From CAZUYC01 sp964624475 (lineage in GTDB: Bacteria; Myxococcota_A; UBA9160; SMWR01): a stretch of DNA of 64,000 nucleotides. The stretch covers positions 50,859 to 114,858 of the forward strand of contig CAZUYC010000094.1 of the NCBI GenBank assembly GCA_964624475.1. The letters run 5' to 3'. The translations under genes and the position numbers were made by a program. Of this stretch, positions 26,714-34,010 are shown in pieces. Below the pieces are notes generated by a model, which searched no databases, was not told the origin of the DNA, and worked only from the letters and a program-made list of their open reading frames with translations. How positions within the stretch are numbered: the stretch's first letter is position 1; each line of letters begins with the position of its first letter.

Positions 26714-27535
26714 CTAGGCGTAGCGGCGGAGGAATTCGACCGTCGCGGCCGCGAGCTGCGGGCCGTCGTGGTCGACCGGGACCACGTGCCCCGAGGCCTC
26801 GAGCCGCAGGTGGCCGCGCTCCGCGGACGCCACCCGCGCCAGGATCTCGTGCGCGTCCTGTGGGTGGGCGGTGCGATCGTGCGCGCCGTGCGCGACGAGG
26901 AGCGGTGCCGTCACCCTCGGGAGCAGCGCGCGCACGCGGCGCTGCAGGCGCACGAGCTCGTGCACGGCCGCGAGCGGCATCCGGTCGTAGCTCGGATGGC
27001 GCGCACGGGCCGCGGCGTCGCGGATGTCCGAGCCGACGACCTTGGGCAGGAAGCGCACGAAGTGCTTCGCGACCGCGACGAGCCGGACCGCGGGCTGTCG
27101 CAGGCGCAGTGGAACGCCCACCACCACGACGGCGTCGACCGAAGCCTCCGCGGCGAGCGCGAGAGCGACGAGCCCGCCCATCGACAGGCCCACGACGAAG
27201 ACGCGCGCGTGCGAGGCGCGCAGCCTCGCGAGCGCGCTGCGCCCCGCGTCGAGCCAGGCCTCGTGAGAGACGCGCGCGAGCCGCTCGGGCGTCTCGTTGT
27301 GCCCGGGGAGCGCCGGGCCCACGGCCGCGATCCCCGCCGCCGCGAGCGCCTCGCCGATCGGACGCACCTCGTAGGGCGTGCCGGTGAGCCCGTGCAGGCA
27401 GAGCGCCGCGGCGCGACCCGCGCCGGGGAGCTCGAAGGGCGCCGGGTCCACGCGAGTCTCGCGGGGGCCCGCACTCCGCTCGGCTTCGCCTCGCTGCGCG
27501 GCCGCTTCGCGGCCTTGCGCGTCACCCCCGCTCAC
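26714..27535 (-). CDS. Alpha/beta-hydrolase (esterase/lipase family)
   Basis: A 273-residue hydrolase of the carboxylesterase/monoacylglycerol-lipase type. LCLHGLTGTPYEV gives the oxyanion region, the nucleophile is in VVGLSMGGLVAL, the acid Asp in LLVAHGAHDRTAHP, and the His in ASGHVVPVDHDG. A GTG at 27535 overlaps the larC stop by 14 bp. With that start, residues 5-24 or so are translated from a repeat arm (27473-27518). An in-frame GTG at 27451 (VDPAPFELPGAG) is a plausible alternative that leaves the repeat outside the gene. The substrate is unknown. Confidence 0.87.
   Translation of the reverse strand: MSGGDAQGREAAAQRGEAERSAGPRETRVDPAPFELPGAGRAAALCLHGLTGTPYEVRPIGEALAAAGIAAVGPALPGHNETPERLARVSHEAWLDAGRSALARLRASHARVFVVGLSMGGLVALALAAEASVDAVVVVGVPLRLRQPAVRLVAVAKHFVRFLPKVVGSDIRDAAARARHPSYDRMPLAAVHELVRLQRRVRALLPRVTAPLLVAHGAHDRTAHPQDAHEILARVASAERGHLRLEASGHVVPVDHDGPQLAAATVEFLRRYA
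27473..27518 (-). repeat. Solo 46-nt two-hairpin repeat arm (variant stems)
   Basis: Read on minus: GCAA, stem GGCCGC / GCGGCC with a GAA triloop, GCGCAGCGA, then GGC-GAA-GCC in place of the commoner GCC-GCA-GGC, then GAGCGGAGT. Both stems differ from the groEL copy yet remain paired. It lies at the larC/esterase junction. Confidence 0.8.
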
Positions 27536-28796
27536 GCGCCGCCTCCTCCGCGGCGCGCACCACGTCGCGCAGCGGCACGCCCGCGCGCACGGCGGCGCGC
27601 TGGCAGTCGTCGACCTCGGCGGAGACGAGCGAACGGCCGTCGGGGTCGAAGACGCGCTTCACGCGGATCGCGCCGAAGCGGGTGCGCACGCGCAGCTGCT
27701 CGCGCTCGAGCACGATCCGCTCGCTCTCGCTCGTGCGCACGCCGATCGCCGTCGACTCGGCGAAGAGCACGCGCGCGAGGGCCATCCGCTCGGAGGGCCG
27801 GCCGAGCACGCGTACGAGGATGCCAGGCCGGTTCTTCTTCATCTGGAGGTGCTGGAGCGAGACGTCGAGCGCGCCGGCGGCGAAGAGCCGCTCCATCAGA
27901 TGGTCGAAGTGCTCCGGGACGAGGTCGTCGAGGTTCGTTTCGAGGACCGCCACGCGATCGCCGCGCGCGCCGCCGCGCCGGCCGAGGACGGCGCGCAGCA
28001 CGTTCGGCATCGGCCCGGGCCGATCGTCGCCTGCGCCGTGCCCGATCGCCTCGACCGTCATCGCGGGCAGCTCCCCGAACTCCTCCGCCAGGGTGCGCAG
28101 GATGGCCGCGCCCGTCGGAGTGACGGTCTCCCAGCGCACGTGGGCGGGCACCGTCGGGACGCCGCGCAAGAGCTCCAGCGTGGCGGGCGCGGGGAGCGGG
28201 AGCCGCCCGTGGTCGCTCTCGATGTGGCCCGAGCCGAGCGCCACCGGCGAGGCGCTCACCCGGGCGATGCCGAGGCGCTCGAGCCCGATCGCCGCGCCCG
28301 CGACGTCGACGATCGCGTCGACGGCGCCGACCTCGTGGAAATGGACCTTCGCGAGCGCGATCCCGTGCACGCGCGCCTCGGCGCGGCCGAGCGCCTCGAA
28401 GATCGCGAGCGCGCGCCGGCGCACGGCCGGGTCGAGGCGGGCGCGCTCGACGATCCGGCGCACCTCGCCGTAGCGGCGGCCGTGGGCGGCTCGAACGCCC
28501 CGGCCGTGGGCGTGGGAGTCGCCGCCGTGGCGATGGAGGTCGCCGTCGTGCGCGTGGCCGTGGGGATCGCCGCCGCGCGCGGGGCCGTCGCGATCGCGGC
28601 CGCGCGCGTGGGGGACGATCACCTCGACGTAGCGCGCGGCGAGCGGGCCGCGGCGCACGCGCCGCACGCGCAGCCGGTGCGCGACGCCGAGCCCGGCGAG
28701 GTCCGCCTCGAGCTCGCGCCGGGGGAGGCCGAGGTCGAGGAGCGCGCCGAGGAACATGTTGCCGGCGATCCCCGAGAAGCAGTCGAGGTGCAGCAC
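27522..28796 (-). CDS. larC: Nickel-pincer cofactor nickel chelatase LarC
   Basis: LarC inserts nickel into the pyridinium bisthiocarboxylate nucleotide to make the nickel-pincer cofactor of lactate racemase and related enzymes. LHLDCFSGIAGNMFLGALLD starts the protein, and a His-rich segment (HGHAHDGDLHRHGGDSHAHG) likely binds nickel. VHFHEVGAVDAIVDVAG and the C-terminal ETNLDDLVPEHFDHLMERLF are family marks. The GTG at 28796 fits family starts; an ATG at 28847 overlapping larB by 29 bp is the alternative. Unlike some bacteria, where larC is split by a frameshift, this is one frame. No larA or larE is in the window. Confidence 0.93.
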   Translation of the reverse strand: MLHLDCFSGIAGNMFLGALLDLGLPRRELEADLAGLGVAHRLRVRRVRRGPLAARYVEVIVPHARGRDRDGPARGGDPHGHAHDGDLHRHGGDSHAHGRGVRAAHGRRYGEVRRIVERARLDPAVRRRALAIFEALGRAEARVHGIALAKVHFHEVGAVDAIVDVAGAAIGLERLGIARVSASPVALGSGHIESDHGRLPLPAPATLELLRGVPTVPAHVRWETVTPTGAAILRTLAEEFGELPAMTVEAIGHGAGDDRPGPMPNVLRAVLGRRGGARGDRVAVLETNLDDLVPEHFDHLMERLFAAGALDVSLQHLQMKKNRPGILVRVLGRPSERMALARVLFAESTAIGVRTSESERIVLEREQLRVRTRFGAIRVKRVFDPDGRSLVSAEVDDCQRAAVRAGVPLRDVVRAAEEAARERG

Positions 28797-28818
28797 CCGG
28801 TCGCCGCGGCCCGCGCCC

Positions 28819-29568
28819 CTAGAGCCGGTTGATGAGCGTCGCGACATAGGCGGCTCCGAAGCCGTTGTCGATGTTCACCACCGAGACGTTGGAGGCGCAG
28901 CTCGTGAGCATGCCGAGCAGCGCCGCGACCCCCCCGAAGGAGGCGCCGTAGCCGACGCTCGTCGGGACGGCGATCACCGGCTTGTCGACGAGGCCGCCCA
29001 CCACCGAGGGGAGCGCGCCCTCCATGCCGGCCACCACCACGAGCACGCGCGCCGCGCGCAGCACGTCGCTCGAGGCGAGCAGGCGATGCAGGCCCGCCAC
29101 CCCGACGTCGAAGAGCACCTCCACGCGGTTTCCGAAGCGGCGCGCCACCCCGGCCGCCTCGGAGGCGACCGGGATGTCGGCCGTCCCGGCGCAGATCACC
29201 GCGATCGTCCCCTTCCCCACCACGGGCACCGCCTCCGGCCCGAGCCACAAGAGCCGCGCGCGCGGGTCGTAGCCCGCGTCCGCGCACGCGCCGCGGAGCT
29301 CCGTCGCGAGCCCCGGCTCGACGCGCGTCACCAGCACGTCCTGGCCGGCCTCGCGCAGGCTGCGCACGATCGCGGCGATCTGCTCCGCCGTCTTGCCCGG
29401 GGCGTACACCACTTCCGGAAGCCCCTGGCGCAGGGCGCGGTGCGTGTCGACGCGCGCGTCGGGCACGTCGACGAAGGGGAGCCGCGCCAGCGACTCGAGG
29501 GCCTCTTCCGGGTCGAGGTCGCGCTGCCGCACCGCGTGCAGCAGCGCGCGGACCCGATCGCGGTTCAT
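28819..29568 (-). CDS. larB: Pyridinium-3,5-biscarboxylic acid mononucleotide synthase LarB
   Basis: A 249-residue LarB, related at its C-terminus to PurE. It carboxylates nicotinic acid adenine dinucleotide to start the nickel-pincer cofactor. Family blocks are PEVVYAPGKTAEQIAAIV, the PurE-like AVICAGTADIPVASEAAG, VVVAGMEGALPSVVGGLVD and VPTSVGYGASFGGVAALLGM. The ATG overlaps the CheC-like stop (ATGA), and its end lies close to or inside the larC start. The lar genes are therefore tied to the chemotaxis operon. Confidence 0.95.
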   Translation of the reverse strand: MNRDRVRALLHAVRQRDLDPEEALESLARLPFVDVPDARVDTHRALRQGLPEVVYAPGKTAEQIAAIVRSLREAGQDVLVTRVEPGLATELRGACADAGYDPRARLLWLGPEAVPVVGKGTIAVICAGTADIPVASEAAGVARRFGNRVEVLFDVGVAGLHRLLASSDVLRAARVLVVVAGMEGALPSVVGGLVDKPVIAVPTSVGYGASFGGVAALLGMLTSCASNVSVVNIDNGFGAAYVATLINRL

Positions 29569-30089
29569 TCGCCGACGGTATCGCAGCCGGGAGGGGTCGC
29601 GCCGGGGACGAGGACGAGGAGCGCGCGCGCCCCGACCGGCGGCGCGCCGAGCTCGCTCGCAAAGGCGGGGCCGTCCCCGATCGCGCGCGCGAGCGCCACC
29701 CCGGCGCCGTGCGGCGCGGGCCGCGGGACCGAGAGCCGGACGCGAGCCTCGAGGCGCTCGGCGATCGCGCACACGGCCTGCGAGGCCACGATGTTCGCCA
29801 CCTCGCAGAGGGCCGATCCCGGGTCGGCCAGCGCGGCGGCGCCGAGGGCGCGCAGCAGCCCCTCGCGGGCCTGCGCGGGGAAGAGCACGGCGACACTGCC
29901 CTCGATCGCCCCGTCCAGAGCGAAGAAGGCGCCCGTCTCGTAGCCCGCGAGCGCCTCCAGGCCGGGCGGATGGATCCGGCCGGCACGCGGCTCGCCGCCG
30001 ACGAGGCGTGCCAGCGCCGCGGCGCCGCGCTCCGCCCCGCTCGCGGCGAGGTCCGCGTGGCCCGTCCGCGCCGCGGCGACGGCCCTCAC
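29565..30089 (-). CDS. CheC/CheX-like chemotaxis phosphatase
   Basis: A 174-residue protein with a single CheC-type motif: a strand region FFALDGAIEGSVAVLF (about 55-70), then the S-x3-E-x2-N phosphatase signature in GSALCEVANI (S92, E96, N99). Proteins of this type dephosphorylate CheY-P. Only one of the two CheC motifs is evident. The GTG start overlaps the cheA stop (GTGA) and the stop overlaps larB. Its position between cheA and larB supports a chemotaxis role. Confidence 0.75.
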   Translation of the reverse strand: MRAVAAARTGHADLAASGAERGAAALARLVGGEPRAGRIHPPGLEALAGYETGAFFALDGAIEGSVAVLFPAQAREGLLRALGAAALADPGSALCEVANIVASQAVCAIAERLEARVRLSVPRPAPHGAGVALARAIGDGPAFASELGAPPVGARALLVLVPGATPPGCDTVGE

Positions 30090-31237
30090 GCGAGCTGGTT
30101 CGGGTCGAGGACGAAGACCGGCCGCCCGTCCCCGAGGATGGTGAGACCCGCGAGCGCGCGCACGCGCGCGAGCAGCTCCGGCACCGGCTTCACGTAGATC
30201 TGCTGCTGCCCCGTGACGCGCTCGACGCGGACGGCCACGCGCTGGCCGCGGACGTCGGTCAAGACCAGCGTTGCGATCGGGCTGGGCGGAACCGGCTCGC
30301 CCACCAGGCGCTGCGCGAGATCGAGGACCGGGAGCGGAGCACCGTCGACCAGCGCGAAGGCCTCCCCCCCGCTCGTCTCGATCTCCCCGGCCGGGACCTC
30401 GAGGATGCGCTCCACTCGGCCGATCGGGAGCGCCACCGTCTCGCCGAGGCAGGCGACGAGCAGCACCCGCTGCACCGCGGCGGTGATCGGGACGACGAGC
30501 CGTGTCACGCTCCCGCGGCCTCGCTCGGTCGCGAACTCGACCTCGCCGCCGAGCGACTCGAGGGTGGCCCGCACGGCGTCCATCCCCACGCCCCGGCCCG
30601 AGATCTCGGTCACGGTCCGAGCCGTCGAGAGCCCGGGCCGGAAGGCCAGCGCCGCCAGCTGCTCGGGCGAGAGGTCCGCCGCCAGGTCGGGATGGACGAT
30701 CCCGGTTTCGACCGCGCGCCGGCGCGCGGCCTCGAGGTCCATGCCGGCGCCATCGTCGGCCACGGCGATCCGGATCGAGTCCTTCTCGCGGCGGGCATCG
30801 ATGCGGATGCGCCCGGCCTCGGGCTTGCCGGCGGCGGCGCGGGCCTCGGGGTCCTCGATCCCGTGGTCGACGGAGTTGCGGATCAGGTGCCCGAGCGGAT
30901 CGGAGAGGCGGTCGAGGATCGCGCGGTCGAGCTCGAGCTCTCCGCCCGTGATCTCCACCTCGACCTTCTTGCCGAGGCGCTGGGCGACGTCGCGGGCGAG
31001 GCGCGGGAGCGGCTCCAGGATGCGGAGCAGCGGCGTGGTGCGCAGCGCGAGCGCCCGCCGCTGGAGCTCGCCCACGGCGCGGTCCATCCCGTCGAGCCGC
31101 GTGGTGAGGGGGCCCCCGCCGGTCGGGCCGACGCGCGCGGCCGTGCGCACCTGGCTCGCGTTCAGGATCACCTCTCCCACGGTCGAGAGCAGGCGGTCGA
31201 GGGTTTCCGTGCGCACCCGGACCGAGGGCGGAGGCAC
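30086..31237 (-). CDS. cheA: Chemotaxis histidine kinase CheA, dimerisation-kinase-CheW-like part
   Basis: A 383-residue frame with the CheA dimerisation helices (RTETLDRLLSTVGEVILNAS), the ATPase domain with N-box LGHLIRNSVDHGIEDPEARA, G1 VADDGAGMD and G2 SGRGVGMDAVRATLESLGG, and a C-terminal CheW-like domain. It lacks the Hpt domain, which is encoded just upstream in another frame. This frame stays open upstream through a run of nine A (coding strand, 31294-31302). A GTG at 31237 is the first possible start but has no ribosome-binding site. A -1 shift or slippage at the A-run would give a normal CheA. Confidence 0.9.
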   Translation of the reverse strand: MPPPSVRVRTETLDRLLSTVGEVILNASQVRTAARVGPTGGGPLTTRLDGMDRAVGELQRRALALRTTPLLRILEPLPRLARDVAQRLGKKVEVEITGGELELDRAILDRLSDPLGHLIRNSVDHGIEDPEARAAAGKPEAGRIRIDARREKDSIRIAVADDGAGMDLEAARRRAVETGIVHPDLAADLSPEQLAALAFRPGLSTARTVTEISGRGVGMDAVRATLESLGGEVEFATERGRGSVTRLVVPITAAVQRVLLVACLGETVALPIGRVERILEVPAGEIETSGGEAFALVDGAPLPVLDLAQRLVGEPVPPSPIATLVLTDVRGQRVAVRVERVTGQQQIYVKPVPELLARVRALAGLTILGDGRPVFVLDPNQLA

Positions 31238-31275
31238 CGGGCCGTCGACGGGCCCGGCGCGGCCCCCGGTTGCGC

Positions 31276-31674
31276 TCAGCGCGGGCTCAGGGCTTTTTTT
31301 TTCGGTGGGCCCTGGGGCGCGGCGAGGGCGTGCAGCAGCCGGGGATCGGCGGGCGGCGCCTGGTCCGCGTCGCGCACCGCCGCGAGCATCGCCTCGAGGC
31401 CCTCGAGGCCCTTGAAGAAGAGCGCGAGGTCGTCCGCCTCGACCCGACCGGCGGCGCGAGCCCCCTGCATGCGGTCCTCGAGCCGGTGGGCGAGCTCGGT
31501 GATCGGGTCGTAGCCGAGCGACGCCGCCATGCCCTTGATCGAGTGGGCCATGCGGAAGACGAGGTCGATCGCCTCCGCGCGCGCCGGGTCGCGCTCGAGC
31601 TCGAGCAGGCCCCGGCTCGTCTCCTCGAGGTGCTCGGTCGCCTCCTCGAGGAAGACGGCGCGGTACTTGGTCAT
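31276..31674 (-). CDS. cheA: Chemotaxis CheA Hpt (P1) domain part
   Basis: A 132-residue frame starting at ATG 31674. It holds the phosphotransfer domain MTKYRAVFLEEATEHLEETS with phospho-accepting His44 in RMAHSIKGMAASLG. After a linker it reaches GPPKKKALSPR and a stop, the three Lys codons being the nine-A run. The kinase part lies downstream in the -1 frame. No P2 (CheY-binding) domain is visible. Either one protein is made by frameshifting or slippage, or a free Hpt protein is also produced, or the run is miscounted in the assembly. Confidence 0.85.
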   Translation of the reverse strand: MTKYRAVFLEEATEHLEETSRGLLELERDPARAEAIDLVFRMAHSIKGMAASLGYDPITELAHRLEDRMQGARAAGRVEADDLALFFKGLEGLEAMLAAVRDADQAPPADPRLLHALAAPQGPPKKKALSPR

Positions 31675-31682
31675 GTCCAAGG

Positions 31683-32054
31683 CTAGGCGTCCCCCTTCTC
31701 GAGGACCTGGCGCAGCGTCTCGAGCACCGCGTCGGGCTTGAACGGCTTCACGATGAAGTCGGCCGCGCCGGCCTGCAGGGCCTCGGTCACCAGCGTCTCC
31801 TGGCCGAGCGCGCTGCACATGACGATGCGCGCCGAGGCGTCGATCCCGATGATCGCGCGCACGGCGTCGATCCCCGAGCGCCGCGGCATCACGATGTCCA
31901 TCGTCACCACGTCGGGCTGGTGCTTCTTCCATTCCTCGACGGCCTGGATGCCGTCGGAGGCCTCCGCGACGATCTCGTGCCCTTCGGACTCGAGGATCTC
32001 GCGGATGATCTGCCGCATGAACGAGGCGTCGTCCGCAATCAGGATACGCGCCAT
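31683..32054 (-). CDS. cheY: Chemotaxis response regulator CheY
   Basis: A 123-residue single receiver domain. It has the acidic pair D8-D9, the phosphorylated D53 in VTMDIVMP, S81 in MCSALGQ, and K103 in IVKPFKP. It is phosphorylated by CheA and carries the signal to the motor or another effector. It lies 8 bp before the cheA Hpt frame and 25 bp after cheW. Confidence 0.96.
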   Translation of the reverse strand: MARILIADDASFMRQIIREILESEGHEIVAEASDGIQAVEEWKKHQPDVVTMDIVMPRRSGIDAVRAIIGIDASARIVMCSALGQETLVTEALQAGAADFIVKPFKPDAVLETLRQVLEKGDA

Positions 32055-32079
32055 CTTCCCTCCCCTGTGCCCGCTGGGC

Positions 32080-32592
32080 TCACTCCGAGGGCCCGAGCGC
32101 GCGCTCGATCGCCTCGCGCGCGCGCGCCACCAGGACCCGTGGATCCACGATTCCCACCACCCGGCCGCCGATCGGCCGCCGCTCCGCCACGAGCTCGCCG
32201 CCCTGCGACGCGGCGCCGCACCCGTCGACGAGGCCGGCGATGCGGTCCACCGGCACGCCGAGCCGCGCGACCTGGTCGGGCCGCCCGGCCACGGCGAGCA
32301 GCTGCGCCGGCGCCGGCAGCCCGGCCTCGGCCACGCCGAAGAGCTGCGAGCGGCGGATCACCGGCAGCGCGTCGCCGTGCAGGTTCACCACCCCGCCCGT
32401 CGAGGCCGGCAGCGTCGGGATGCAGGCGAGCGCCTCGACCTCGGCCACCTCGATCACGTTCGCGATCGGCAGCGCGTAGAGCGAGCCGCCGACCTCGAAG
32501 GTGAGCAGCCGCTCCTCGAAGGCCTGCGCCGGGGTGCCCGACCCTGCGGGGGCCCGCACTCCGCTCGCCTTCGGCGCTTCGCTTGCGCTCAC
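32080..32592 (-). CDS. cheW: Chemotaxis coupling protein CheW
   Basis: A CheW-like beta-barrel protein of 170 residues from the GTG at 32592, which overlaps the chemoreceptor stop (GTGA). The domain proper starts at ERLLTFEVGGSLYALPIANV and includes GGVVNLHGDALPVI. It couples the chemoreceptor to CheA. The first dozen residues are translated from a 29-bp repeat arm. A GTG at 32559, at the end of that repeat, is an alternative start that would place the repeat exactly between the two genes. Confidence 0.9.
   Translation of the reverse strand: MSASEAPKASGVRAPAGSGTPAQAFEERLLTFEVGGSLYALPIANVIEVAEVEALACIPTLPASTGGVVNLHGDALPVIRRSQLFGVAEAGLPAPAQLLAVAGRPDQVARLGVPVDRIAGLVDGCGAASQGGELVAERRPIGGRVVGIVDPRVLVARAREAIERALGPSE
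32558..32586 (-). repeat. Short repeat arm at the chemoreceptor/cheW junction
   Basis: Read on minus, a 29-base short form: GCAAGCGAAGC, then GCC-GAA-GGC and GAGCGGAGT. It contains the GCGAAGC mini-hairpin and keeps the end sequence, but lacks the long first stem. It is followed by GCGGGCCCCC, as at two other minus-strand copies (27473 and 33946). Confidence 0.75.
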
Positions 32593-33875
32593 CCGGGCTC
32601 CTCCGCGCGCCCCTCGCGCGCCCGGCTCCCGGTCTCGAAGCCGCGCAGCACGCCGCGGAGCTGCTCGGAGAGCTCGGAGAGGCTCGCCGAGGCCGCCACC
32701 ATCTCGCCCATCGACTCGAGCTGCTGCCGCGAGGTCACGGCCACGCCGTCGATCGCCACCGCGTTGCTCTCGGCCCCCTTCGCGATCTCGTCCATCGCCT
32801 CGACCATGCGGTCGAGGTCGCGCGTGTGCGAGTCGCTGCCGTGGAAGATCTCCTCGGAGCGGTGCGCCGCCTCGCCCACGGCCGAGCGGATCTGCTCGAG
32901 CGAGACGGCCATCGTATCGACGTCCTCGCGCCCCTCGCGCACCCCGAGGCTCGACTCGCGCATGTCGTCCGCGACCGCGTGCGTGTCGGCCTGGATCTCG
33001 TGGATCAGCTTGGCGATCTCCTCCGCGCTCTGGCCGGCGCTCTCCGAGAGCTTGCGGATCTCGTCGGCCACCACCGAGAAGCCGCGGCCCGCCTCGCCGG
33101 CGCGCGCCGCCTCGATCGAGGCGTTGAGCGAGAGCAGGTTGGTGCGGTGCGCGACGCTCGTGATGAGCGCGATGATCTGGTTCACGTGGCGGGTCTTCTC
33201 CTCGAGGTCGAAGACCCGCGCCACCGACTTCTCGACCCGCTCGAAGACGGTGCGCATCTTCTCGATCGCGAGCCGCGCCACGTCGACGCCCGCGTTGGCC
33301 TTCTGATTGGCCTCGGCCGCGAAGCCGAAGGCCTCGCGCGCGCGATCGGCGTTGCGCTCGACCGTGCCCGAGATCTCGTGGACGAGCTTGTTGGCGCCCT
33401 GGAGCAGCCCCTGCTGCTCGGCGACGCTCTCCGAGAGCTCGGCCACCGCGGCCGAGATGGCGGCGTTCTTCGCGTTCGCGCCCTCGGCCGAGGCCCTCTG
33501 CTCGCGCGCCGAACGGGAGACACGCTCTGCCGTGCGCTGCACGTGCTCCACCAGCTCGCGCAGGCTCGCCGCCATGCCCTGGATGCTGCGCGCGAGGTCG
33601 TGGGTCTCGTCCGGGAAGCGCGCGTCCTCGGGCACGACGACCCGCGCGGCGAAGTTCCCGCGGCTGATCTGCTCGGTGGCGCTGCGCAGGCCCTGGAAGG
33701 CGCGCGCCATGTCGCGCGAGAGGAAGAAGCCGATCACGCCGCCCGCACCGAGGGCCACGAAGGGGGCGACCCAGGGCGCCACCGCGACCCCCGTCCTGCC
33801 GAGGAGCACCGGGAAGAGCACCACCGCCGCGCCCACGACGAGCGAGCCCGCGACGAACTTGGTGGTGAGGGTCAC
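32589..33875 (-). CDS. Methyl-accepting chemotaxis protein without a periplasmic domain
   Basis: A chemoreceptor of 428 residues. Two hydrophobic helices near the N-terminus (about 6-25 and 33-53) are joined by a few residues, so there is no sensory domain outside the cell. A HAMP-like segment and a long coiled coil follow. The conserved signalling tip is in IALITSVAHRTNLLSLNASI and EAARAGEAGRGFSVVADEIR. It probably senses membrane or cytoplasmic state. The GTG at 33875 (VTLTTKFVAGSL) was chosen by family start; the frame is open to 33947. It is the first gene of the chemotaxis run. Confidence 0.92.
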   Translation of the reverse strand: MTLTTKFVAGSLVVGAAVVLFPVLLGRTGVAVAPWVAPFVALGAGGVIGFFLSRDMARAFQGLRSATEQISRGNFAARVVVPEDARFPDETHDLARSIQGMAASLRELVEHVQRTAERVSRSAREQRASAEGANAKNAAISAAVAELSESVAEQQGLLQGANKLVHEISGTVERNADRAREAFGFAAEANQKANAGVDVARLAIEKMRTVFERVEKSVARVFDLEEKTRHVNQIIALITSVAHRTNLLSLNASIEAARAGEAGRGFSVVADEIRKLSESAGQSAEEIAKLIHEIQADTHAVADDMRESSLGVREGREDVDTMAVSLEQIRSAVGEAAHRSEEIFHGSDSHTRDLDRMVEAMDEIAKGAESNAVAIDGVAVTSRQQLESMGEMVAASASLSELSEQLRGVLRGFETGSRAREGRAEEPG

Positions 33876-33945
33876 CCGCACGCAGGGAGCATCGGCAACC
33901 CGGCGAAGCCCCTTGACGCGCACCCAGGCCCGAGCGGGGGCCCGC

Positions 33946-33991
33946 ACTCCGCTCGCCTGCGGCTCGCTGCGCGGCCGCTTCGCGGCCTTGC
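33946..33991 (-). repeat. Solo 46-nt two-hairpin repeat arm
   Basis: Read on minus: GCAA, stem GGCCGC / GCGGCC with a GAA triloop, GCGCAGCGA, GCC-GCA-GGC, GAGCGGAGT, then GCGGGCCCCC. It lies in the 135-bp gap between the spermidine-synthase-like gene and the chemoreceptor, 71 bp before the chosen start. Confidence 0.85.
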
Positions 33992-34010
33992 GGCCCCCCG
34001 CGGGGTGTCC

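Noticed and set aside
27522..28796. Frameshifted larC1/larC2
   Set aside because: Both LarC halves are in one uninterrupted frame here, unlike the split form known from some lactobacilli.
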